A stretch of 5,077 nt of DNA from positions 1-5,077 of the forward strand of contig WRHT01000116.1 in assembly GCA_009783115.1 (NCBI GenBank). The letters are read 5' to 3'. The notes beneath the pieces are model-generated. The model saw only the letters and a list, made by a program, of their open reading frames with translations, was not told the origin of the DNA and ran no database searches. The stretch's first letter is position 1, and every line of letters begins with the position of its first letter. The position numbers and the translations under genes were made by a program. Shown one piece after another: positions 1-5,077 of the stretch. The stretch is from Desulfovibrionaceae bacterium. GTDB lineage: Bacteria > Desulfobacterota > Desulfovibrionia > Desulfovibrionales > Desulfovibrionaceae.

Positions 1-1487
1 AAGCCGGTCCCTACGGTCACGAAACCGAAGCCGCGCGGCGATGCCGCGTACATGCCGGTGAAGTACGGAATAGTGGCCGCGGTGGTCAATTTTTTCAGGC
101 CGCTCCACAAAATGACGAAAGAGCCTGAACCGCCGTCGCTGGTAAGGTCAAACCAGCCGGTACACTGGGGAGCAAAGTTCAGGTAACGGCAGTCCAATCC
201 AACCAGTCCGGCCTTGGTCAATTCCGGAGCAGGCTTTTTTTGGACGGACTGGGCCGCAAAGACAGGCACATCGGCGATAAATTCCACATAAGTTTTGCCG
301 GAAGCCTGCCAGTCATTGTAAATCCTGTCCTCCAGCCAGGGCGTCTGGGGGTTCCCGGTGGCCGGATCATAGCCGGCTATGGAATGGTGGCGCGGATGCG
401 CGATGCTGCGTCCCTTGTAATCCCATATAAAGGCATAATTGCCCTCGGCGGAGTCCGGAAGCTCAGTATATCGTTCAGGGGTGGGCATGATCCGGTCCAC
501 AAATTCCATGATATGATCATGGTCCAGAGCCAGGGTCACATAGCCGGTAATCCTGCCGTTCCTAACCACCGGCGCGCCCCAGCGCACCAGGCCTTCAAAG
601 CGTCTGCCCACGGGGTTTTCCCGCCCGGAGTAAGCCATGTTCTCCGGATCATAGGGGACGCCCCGGCGAGCGGCGTTTTCCTGGGTGTAAACACCGATGA
701 TATTGGTTCCGACATAAGCCCCTATGACATCGGAAACATATATTTCACCTTGGGCGAGCTTTTTCAGCTCCTGAAAGTAATTTTCCGCCCGGACATAGGT
801 ATTTTCACGCCTGGAGACATCCCGCAATTCGCTGGAAAGACGGGAGGTGGTGGTGACTTTCAATTTTTCCATCCCGTCAGGATCAATGAAAGTGATTTCC
901 ATGAAAAGCGGTTTTGTCTCATATTCGTAATCATCCGCCACGCGGTGATGAAAGGATATGTCGTTTTCCTGGTTGGAGGAGGGAAGGCTGCCACGCTCAG
1001 GCCGTTCCGCCGCCGGCCCCCAGCTTTTCCCGTCTTCGCGCAGACGCCACGGTCCGGGCTTGACCAGTCTTCCGGTCCGGACACGCACAAAGTTGGTGTA
1101 ATTCTCCACTGTAGGGTCCAGGCGGGCGGCCAAGGCGATGTCGCTGTCCCTGGAATATAGAAAATCGGCCACCCTGAAGGCCGTATCCGTGGCCAGGCGC
1201 TCTATGTCTTCCCTAGCCAGATCGTCCAACGCGGCAATGGCGTCACGGGTGGCTATCCTGCCGGCGGCGACCAGGGAGGAATTGGCCGTGTCATGCAGGT
1301 TCAAGGCCCGCCGCAAGACATCTTCTCCCAGGCTCCATGACTGGCGCCAAGCCAGGATAGCCACCAGAACCAACGGCATAACCATGATCAAGATGAACAG
1401 GACAATGAGCTTGGCACGCATGCCCAAGCCCAGGCGGGAGGAAATTCTTTCTATGTAGAGGCGGAGATCACCGCTTTTGTGCGTCAT
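1..1487 (-). CDS. Cache-domain membrane sensor protein, N-terminal 495 residues (C-terminal output domain outside window)
   Basis: The minus-strand frame is open from an ATG at 1487 to the left edge. Residues 1-26 are cytoplasmic and basic, and residues 27-47 form a hydrophobic transmembrane helix ending AILAW. A long hydrophilic, presumably periplasmic region follows: a helical stretch at about 50-115, then a dCache-like domain. Seen in it are a DPDG turn, the block DHDHIMEF (322-329), and WDYKGRSIAHPRHH (355-368), which resembles the ligand-pocket region of Cache sensors. The only cysteines are C433 and C442, placed to form a disulfide. No second transmembrane helix, HAMP or catalytic domain is reached, so the output (histidine kinase, PP2C-type phosphatase, cyclase or chemotaxis) cannot be told. 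Family knowledge suggests binding of a small extracellular ligand; the ligand is unknown. No clear Shine-Dalgarno precedes the ATG. An in-frame TTG at 1511, with GGAAA upstream, is a weaker alternative. A terminator separates it from the upstream same-strand gene. Confidence 0.88.
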   Translation of the reverse strand, partial: MTHKSGDLRLYIERISSRLGLGMRAKLIVLFILIMVMPLVLVAILAWRQSWSLGEDVLRRALNLHDTANSSLVAAGRIATRDAIAALDDLAREDIERLATDTAFRVADFLYSRDSDIALAARLDPTVENYTNFVRVRTGRLVKPGPWRLREDGKSWGPAAERPERGSLPSSNQENDISFHHRVADDYEYETKPLFMEITFIDPDGMEKLKVTTTSRLSSELRDVSRRENTYVRAENYFQELKKLAQGEIYVSDVIGAYVGTNIIGVYTQENAARRGVPYDPENMAYSGRENPVGRRFEGLVRWGAPVVRNGRITGYVTLALDHDHIMEFVDRIMPTPERYTELPDSAEGNYAFIWDYKGRSIAHPRHHSIAGYDPATGNPQTPWLEDRIYNDWQASGKTYVEFIADVPVFAAQSVQKKPAPELTKAGLVGLDCRYLNFAPQCTGWFDLTSDGGSGSFVILWSGLKKLTTAATIPYFTGMYAASPRGFGFVTVGTG

Positions 1488-1533
1488 GACGACATAAATA
1501 AAAGATCGCAAAAAAAATTTCCACAGCAAAATT
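1488..1533 (-). promoter_or_regulatory. AT-rich leader/probable promoter region of the Cache sensor gene
   Basis: This 46-bp stretch lies between the hairpin terminator and the sensor ATG. It is strikingly AT-rich compared with its surroundings, including a run of eight T on the minus strand. Because the terminator should stop read-through, the sensor gene needs its own promoter here or overlapping the hairpin. I find no -35/-10 pair that matches sigma70 well. A sigma54-like GG...GC pair is present but spaced by 12 rather than 10 nt. No purine-rich ribosome site is seen near the ATG. Assignment as promoter is by position and composition only. Confidence 0.3.
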
Positions 1534-1590
1534 AAAAAGCCAAGGCCGTTGCCCCCGTGCTTAAAGGGCAACGGCCTCCAAAGGCTTTTT
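1534..1590 (-). terminator. Rho-independent terminator downstream of the receiver/GAF gene
   Basis: A perfect 12-bp inverted repeat, AGGCCGTTGCCC at 1543-1554 and its complement at 1566-1577, encloses an 11-nt loop. A second perfect 8-bp pair, AAAAAGCC at 1534-1541 and GGCTTTTT at 1583-1590, lies outside it, with 1 nt and 5 nt unpaired between the stems. Read on the minus strand, the GC-rich stem is followed by GGCTTTTTAATTTT, a typical U-tract. The hairpin begins 14 bp beyond the TAA of the 320-residue gene, as expected for its terminator. The plus-strand reading also ends in a T-run at 1586-1590, so it could block antisense transcription too. Confidence 0.85.
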
Positions 1591-1604
1591 CCCGCTGAAA
1601 TGTT

Positions 1605-2567
1605 TTACGGCAAAGACCGGGCCATAAGTTTCATCCCCCCGGTCTCCTCGCCGAGCTCGCGGCGCAGAGAATTTTGCAGGTCCAAGGCCAAGTGGCGCAA
1701 GGCCGCATTAATGCTCATGGATTCATCACGGCCCAGGATCAAGGCGCTTTCCTCCAGGGCCAGCACCATGCCGCAGGGAACTCCATGCAGGCTCAGGGGA
1801 AGGGTAAGCAGCTTGCCTTCTTCCGGGCCGACGAACCGGCCGCGGGACTCCTCTTCCAGGTGAAAGACGGAAATATCGGAACACGGGCACAGCGGCCGGA
1901 CACTTTTTTTCAGGGCCGCGACCCAGGCCTGGAAGCTTTTTTCCCGCGGCTGCGCCGTGAGATAAAAACGGAGGCTCCGGGAACCCTGATCCGGATCCCA
2001 GACGGCCACCTGGGGATGGCGGAGAGGCAGGAGGGTTTGCAACTTCAGAAAAGCCCGCCGCAGGATCTCTCCGGGGTCGGCGGAATCCTGGGGATACGTC
2101 AAAAAACCGACTAGAAAATCCAGAGTCCTGCTCTTGCGCTCCAAAAGTTCTCTTTCCAGGGAAATTTCCTGCACCATGCGCAGGACATCCTCCTGAATCT
2201 CCTCCATTTCAATGATGCGGGCGACCTTTTCCCGGAGGCGCGTGGAACTGCATGGCGGCCTGATGATCTCCTGCACCCCCGCGTCCAGGCCGAATTCCAG
2301 ATCGCTCTGGACATAGCCTTCGTCCAGGAGCAATACTTTGGGCAGGCAGCGCAGAAAACTGGCCGGCTGGCCGCGCATGCTCAGCAGGAGCCTGAGCTGG
2401 GCCGTCCGGATCAGCATAAGCCTGGGCTGGCCCTGTTCACATGCCTCAAGGGAGGGAATAATCCCCTCAGGCCAATTGGTCAGGTGGAATTTTTTGCCCA
2501 GAGTTTCGCGCAGGGCGGCTGCCCGCTCTTCCGGAAAACCCAGGGTCCAAATACTGAAAGTCCCCAT
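1605..2567 (-). CDS. Degenerate receiver (pseudo-REC) plus GAF-like domain protein
   Basis: The product is 320 residues, cytoplasmic, with no signal peptide or membrane segment. Residues 4-120 read like a response-regulator receiver: beta strands at 4-10, 49-55 (RLMLIRT) and 76-82 (PKVLLLD), then GLDAGVQEIIRPP (93-105), which matches the alpha4-beta5 region where receivers have Lys-Pro. The phospho-acceptor Asp expected after strand 3 is absent (IRTAQ instead), and Arg103 stands in the conserved Lys position, so phosphorylation by the usual route is unlikely. Residues about 112-147 form a charged helix that could be a coiled-coil dimer linker. Residues about 148-303 look like a GAF fold: a central AVWDPD strand, LTLPLSLHGVPCGMVLALEE (254-273), and a final amphipathic helix. 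C226 and C228 (CPC) may be of interest. No HTH or enzymatic domain is seen. ATG 2567 is supported by GGAGGT seven bases upstream. The role is inferred to be signal integration, possibly with the neighbouring Cache sensor; the target is unknown. Confidence 0.85.
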   Translation of the reverse strand: MGTFSIWTLGFPEERAAALRETLGKKFHLTNWPEGIIPSLEACEQGQPRLMLIRTAQLRLLLSMRGQPASFLRCLPKVLLLDEGYVQSDLEFGLDAGVQEIIRPPCSSTRLREKVARIIEMEEIQEDVLRMVQEISLERELLERKSRTLDFLVGFLTYPQDSADPGEILRRAFLKLQTLLPLRHPQVAVWDPDQGSRSLRFYLTAQPREKSFQAWVAALKKSVRPLCPCSDISVFHLEEESRGRFVGPEEGKLLTLPLSLHGVPCGMVLALEESALILGRDESMSINAALRHLALDLQNSLRRELGEETGGMKLMARSLP

Positions 2568-2574
2568 TTTTCTT

Positions 2575-2580
2575 ACCTCC
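2575..2580 (-). promoter_or_regulatory. Ribosome binding site of the receiver/GAF gene
   Basis: GGAGGT on the minus strand sits 7 nt before ATG 2567. This near-perfect Shine-Dalgarno fixes the start of the 320-residue protein. Confidence 0.85.
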
Positions 2581-2587
2581 CTATGGA

Positions 2588-4369
2588 GTGAATAAGCAAG
2601 AAACGTTCCAAATAAGCTATCCCGGAGGGATTGCCTTAGCCCTGAATTTATGTTTTTTGTCAGGCATGTCTGCGCATAAAATCTGGGCCAGCCTGCATCC
2701 CTTCTATGAGCGCGGCCCCATGCTGGGGCGGATTGAAGCCAATCGCCGCTTCATCCGCGCCCTTCTTGAAAGCGACCCTTTTGACGCCTATCATTTTTTC
2801 CTGCCCCATCCCGATGACTGCGCGGCTTTGCAGAAAAAGCTGACGGAGCGCTTCCCGGAGATATCGGCCGCCGGGCGCTTTTACCTGAGCCAGCACCGCC
2901 TCTTGCCGGGAAATCTGGCGGAGCGGGATTACTACTGCATGCACCTTTCCGACCCCTTCATGCGCTATACGGATGCCATGTGCCTACGCAACGCCTTCAG
3001 CCGGCGCATCTTTCCCCTGACCGCGCCCACCCATTCATTGAGTTACGCCGATTACGGGGAGCAGTTCATGCGGCACCTCTGGGGAGGGACCACCAGCCGG
3101 GACGCGCTGGCGGCGACCTCGCGGGCGGGGCTGGAGGTCACGCGCAATTACTATGCCAGGCTCCAGCGCAACTATGCCCTGCCCCCGGAAAAATTCCCGG
3201 CCCCGGCCGTGCGGCATATCCCCCTGGGGGTGGATCCGTCCGACCTTCCCGCGCCAGAGGAAAAAGCGGCCTTGGGGGCGGAGCGCCGGAAGGAGCTGGG
3301 ACTGGGGGATGAGCTGGTTTTTCTCGTTTTCGCGCGCCTTTCCTACTATTCCAAGATGGATCCGCTCCCCCTGCTCCGCGCTTTGAAACGGGCGGAAAAG
3401 GCCGGTCTGAAACCAGGATCCTACTGCCTGGTATTGGCCGGCTGGCTGGAGGAGGAAGACGACTTCGGCGCGGATATCGAAAAACTCGCCGCCAACCTGA
3501 AAATCAAGTGCCGCATCGTCGCCAGGCCGGATCAGCAAACCCGCAAGGAGCTGTATGCCTTGGCGGATCTCTTTTTATCCCCGGCGGACAACCTGCAGGA
3601 AACCTTCGGGCTGACCCTGCTGGAGGCCGCCGTCTCCTCCCTGCCGGTTATCGCCTCGGATTTTGACGGCTACAAGGATTTGGTCCTGGACGGCCGGACC
3701 GGCCTGCTCATCCCCACCGTCGGCCCCTCGGCCACCCCTGGAACGGACGCCCTGCGCGACATGGTTCCCAACGGGGAAGGGCACCTGCTCCTTGCCCAGC
3801 AGTGTGTGGTGGAAGTTGAAGCCCTGGGGCTGGCCATAAGCCGCCTGGCCCTGGACGCGGATCTGCGCCGGAAGATGGGGGCCGCCGGACGGGAGCGCGC
3901 GCTGGCGGATTTTACCTGGAAAAGGATAATCCGGCTGTACTTGGCGCTCTGGGAGGAACTGAACGAAATTCCCTGCGCTCTCCCGGAAAATCCCCGGGAT
4001 CGCCCGCTTTCAGCCCTGTATCATCCGGCAGGTCCGTGCTATACGGAAATCTTCAGCGGCTATTTCAGCCGGCGGGCGGAAGATCTGGCGCAGTCCGGCC
4101 ACCGGCTGCGCCTGAGCAAAACCGGGGAAGCCGTGTACCGGGGCCGGGATTTCCCGGTCATTTACCGAATGATCGCGGACCGGGTCGACCAGGAGCGGAT
4201 CCGGCGCCTGCTTTTCCTGGCCCGGCGGCCCAAACCCTTCGCGCTGTTGCGGCAGGAGGCCAGGGAGCTTACGCCGGAAGAAAGGATTCTTGACCCGGAC
4301 TTTCTGCTGCTCTGGGCCATGAAGCATGACTACCTGGAATTTGAGCCGCTTCTCCAAGGAGAAAGATAA
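2588..4369 (+). CDS. GT4-type (GT-B fold) glycosyltransferase with C-terminal extension
   Basis: The product is 593 residues with no signal peptide or membrane helix, so it is a soluble or peripheral cytoplasmic enzyme. FQISYPGGI (7-15) fits the first Rossmann strand and glycine loop of the acceptor domain. The IPLGVD segment (211-216) marks the hinge to the donor domain. There R250 and K256 (FARLSYYSK) match the phosphate-binding Arg/Lys of GT4 enzymes. E338 and E346 form the E-x7-E signature (ETFGLTLLE), followed by PVIASDFDG and GLLIPT. The family retains anomeric configuration and uses nucleotide-sugar donors; donor and acceptor here are unknown. Residues about 475-593 lie beyond the usual GT4 end and are unassigned. 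The GTG start has no well-spaced Shine-Dalgarno (GGAG abuts it), but later in-frame starts, such as ATG 2666, would remove the first strand. The TAA overlaps the hypC ATG by one base (TAATG), suggesting coupling. It starts 20 bp from a divergent gene. Confidence 0.9.
   Translation: MNKQETFQISYPGGIALALNLCFLSGMSAHKIWASLHPFYERGPMLGRIEANRRFIRALLESDPFDAYHFFLPHPDDCAALQKKLTERFPEISAAGRFYLSQHRLLPGNLAERDYYCMHLSDPFMRYTDAMCLRNAFSRRIFPLTAPTHSLSYADYGEQFMRHLWGGTTSRDALAATSRAGLEVTRNYYARLQRNYALPPEKFPAPAVRHIPLGVDPSDLPAPEEKAALGAERRKELGLGDELVFLVFARLSYYSKMDPLPLLRALKRAEKAGLKPGSYCLVLAGWLEEEDDFGADIEKLAANLKIKCRIVARPDQQTRKELYALADLFLSPADNLQETFGLTLLEAAVSSLPVIASDFDGYKDLVLDGRTGLLIPTVGPSATPGTDALRDMVPNGEGHLLLAQQCVVEVEALGLAISRLALDADLRRKMGAAGRERALADFTWKRIIRLYLALWEELNEIPCALPENPRDRPLSALYHPAGPCYTEIFSGYFSRRAEDLAQSGHRLRLSKTGEAVYRGRDFPVIYRMIADRVDQERIRRLLFLARRPKPFALLRQEARELTPEERILDPDFLLLWAMKHDYLEFEPLLQGER
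4356..4361 (+). promoter_or_regulatory. Ribosome binding site of hypC
   Basis: AAGGAG lies 7 nt before ATG 4369, inside the last codons of the glycosyltransferase gene. It confirms the hypC start and supports coupled translation through the TAATG junction. Confidence 0.85.
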
Positions 4370-4611
4370 TGTGTTTGGCGGTCCCGGTTAAGGTGGAGGA
4401 ACATCTGGAGGCCGGCATGCTGCGCTGCCGGGTGGGCGAGAGCGAAACTTTCGTGCTGGCCTCGGACGCCTTGCTGGAAGATCGCCCGGCCTTGGGCGAC
4501 TATGTGATCGTGCACGCGGGTTTTGCCCTGCACCGGGTGGAACCGGAGGCGGCTGAAGAAACCTTGAGCCTGCTCCGGGAAATCGCCTCCCAGGAGGCCG
4601 GGCTTGGCTGA
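4369..4611 (+). CDS. hypC: [NiFe]-hydrogenase maturation chaperone HypC
   Basis: The 80-residue product has the usual length for HypC/HupF (about 75-95). It begins MCLAVPVKV; Cys2, exposed once the initiator Met is removed, is the residue through which HypC binds HypD, iron and the hydrogenase large-subunit precursor. The second family block, LGDYVIVHAGFALHRV (42-57), is also clear, followed by a C-terminal helix rich in Glu and Leu (EAAEETLSLLREI). In known systems the HypC-HypD complex is the scaffold on which the Fe(CN)2CO group is built and then delivered to the large subunit in the cytoplasm. No hypD, hypE, hypA, hypB or hydrogenase structural gene is present in this window, so the rest of the pathway must be encoded further on or elsewhere. 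It overlaps the upstream glycosyltransferase by 1 bp and the downstream trmH by 8 bp, consistent with a single transcript. Confidence 0.96.
   Translation: MCLAVPVKVEEHLEAGMLRCRVGESETFVLASDALLEDRPALGDYVIVHAGFALHRVEPEAAEETLSLLREIASQEAGLG
4592..4597 (+). promoter_or_regulatory. Ribosome binding site of trmH (selects a TTG start)
   Basis: AGGAGG ends 6 nt before TTG 4604 and lies within the last codons of hypC. This strong, well-spaced site favours TTG 4604 over the in-frame ATG 4628, which has no comparable site. Confidence 0.75.
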
Positions 4612-5077
4612 GCGCACCCCGGCCAGGATGGAAAAAATCCGGCGGGTTCTCGGCTTCCGCCAGCGGGATCTTACCCTGGTGCTGGCCAATATTCATGACC
4701 CGCACAATGTTTCGGCCATTTACCGCAGTTGCGACGCCTTTGGAGTGTCTTGCGTGCACCTGTATTACACGGACAACGTCTTTCCGGCGATCCAGTCCTC
4801 CAGCTCGGCTTCAGCCATGAAATGGGTAGAGAGCGCGCGCTACCGCGGACCGGAAGAACTGCGGGCGTCCCTGAAGGCGCAAGGGATGCGCATTTACGCC
4901 AGCTCCTGTTCCCCGGCCTCCGTGCCGGCGAGCGCCTGCGACCTCGCCGCCCCCAGCGCGATCATTCTGGGGAACGAACATAGCGGGGTCGCGGAGGAGC
5001 TGACCGGCATCGCCGAGGCGGAACTGCATATCCCTATGTACGGGATGATCCAGAGTTTCAACGTCTCGGTGGCCGCG
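4604..5077 (+). CDS. trmH: TrmH-family (SpoU) tRNA 2'-O-methyltransferase, N-terminal 158 residues (cut by window end)
   Basis: SPOUT-superfamily enzymes of this type transfer methyl from S-adenosylmethionine to a ribose 2'-OH; TrmH proper makes Gm18 in tRNA. All three SpoU motifs are visible. Motif 1 is NIHDPHNVSAIYRSCDAFGV (29-48) with N35 and the catalytic-type R41. Motif 2 is ILGNEHSGV (121-129) with E125. Motif 3 is IPMYGMIQSFNVSVAA (143-158) with S151 and N153. The short N-terminal region (RMEKIRRVLGFRQRDLTLVL) and lack of an extra RNA-binding domain resemble TrmH more than the rRNA enzyme RlmB, though substrate is not proven. The frame is open to the right edge; motif 3 is the knot region, so probably only a few dozen residues are missing. 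The TTG start is chosen for its AGGAGG site, giving an 8-bp overlap with hypC. A shorter product from ATG 4628 would lose eight residues. Confidence 0.92.
   Translation, partial: MAERTPARMEKIRRVLGFRQRDLTLVLANIHDPHNVSAIYRSCDAFGVSCVHLYYTDNVFPAIQSSSSASAMKWVESARYRGPEELRASLKAQGMRIYASSCSPASVPASACDLAAPSAIILGNEHSGVAEELTGIAEAELHIPMYGMIQSFNVSVAA

Noticed and set aside
240..1160. Plus-strand open frame of 306 codons opposite the Cache sensor
   Set aside because: Its translation has no recognisable family features, while the minus strand gives a coherent transmembrane helix and Cache-like domain over the same bases. It is a by-product of GC-rich codon bias.
1520..1542. Possible sigma54 promoter (TGGC...TTGCT on the minus strand)
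   Set aside because: The GG and GC elements are separated by 12 nt instead of 10, and the first element overlaps the terminator stem.
1674..2114. Plus-strand open frame of 146 codons opposite the receiver/GAF gene
   Set aside because: Low-complexity Gln/Gly-rich translation, no ribosome site considered convincing, and fully covered by a better supported minus-strand gene.
2624..2644. GGAGGG at 2624-2629 as ribosome site for a later glycosyltransferase start
   Set aside because: The only in-frame start candidate at plausible range is a CTG 12 nt away, and using it would remove the first strand and glycine loop of the GT-B fold.
2620..2665. Possible sigma70 promoter for the receiver/GAF gene (CTGACA at 2663-2658 with a box 17 nt on)
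   Set aside because: The partner -10 candidate (GCTAAG) matches only half of the consensus, so it cannot be told from chance.
3035..3538. Minus-strand open frame of 167 codons inside the glycosyltransferase
   Set aside because: It lies opposite the GT4 domain and encodes no recognisable motif; typical antisense shadow.

Overview
The window holds five protein-coding genes: two on the minus strand in the left half and three on the plus strand in the right half. Two of the five are cut by the window edges. GC content is moderate to high. The gene content is an extracellular-sensing Cache protein of a type I associate with sulfate-reducing Desulfovibrio-like bacteria, a degenerate receiver/GAF protein, and a [NiFe]-hydrogenase maturation chaperone. 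Together these suggest a hydrogenase-bearing member of the Desulfovibrionaceae or a close relative. That placement is inferred from protein character only.

Left half (minus strand, reading right to left). At 2567-1605 lies a 320-residue cytoplasmic protein with a receiver-like N-terminal domain that lacks the phospho-acceptor Asp, a helical linker and a GAF-like C-terminal domain. A strong hairpin at 1534-1590 follows it and probably ends its transcript. At 1487-1 is the first 495 residues of a membrane-anchored sensor: one N-terminal transmembrane helix, then a large periplasmic Cache-type domain. Its output domain (kinase, phosphatase, cyclase or chemotaxis) lies beyond the left edge.

Right half (plus strand). 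Starting only 20 bp from the divergent receiver/GAF gene is a compact run of three genes: a GT-B glycosyltransferase of the GT4 type with an extra C-terminal region (2588-4369), hypC (4369-4611) and trmH (4604 to beyond the right edge). Each junction overlaps (1 bp and 8 bp) and has a good Shine-Dalgarno, so the three are probably co-transcribed and translationally coupled.

How they fit together: HypC carries the Fe(CN)2CO cofactor precursor during [NiFe]-hydrogenase maturation. TrmH makes 2'-O-methylguanosine in tRNA. The glycosyltransferase substrate is unknown. The three share no obvious pathway, so the cluster looks like a lineage-specific housekeeping operon. The two minus-strand genes are both signalling proteins and may be functionally linked, but the terminator argues they are transcribed separately. 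I see no RNA genes, mobile elements, CRISPR arrays or long repeats, and no convincing sign of a wholly new system. The least explained parts are the degenerate receiver-GAF protein and the C-terminal extension of the glycosyltransferase.
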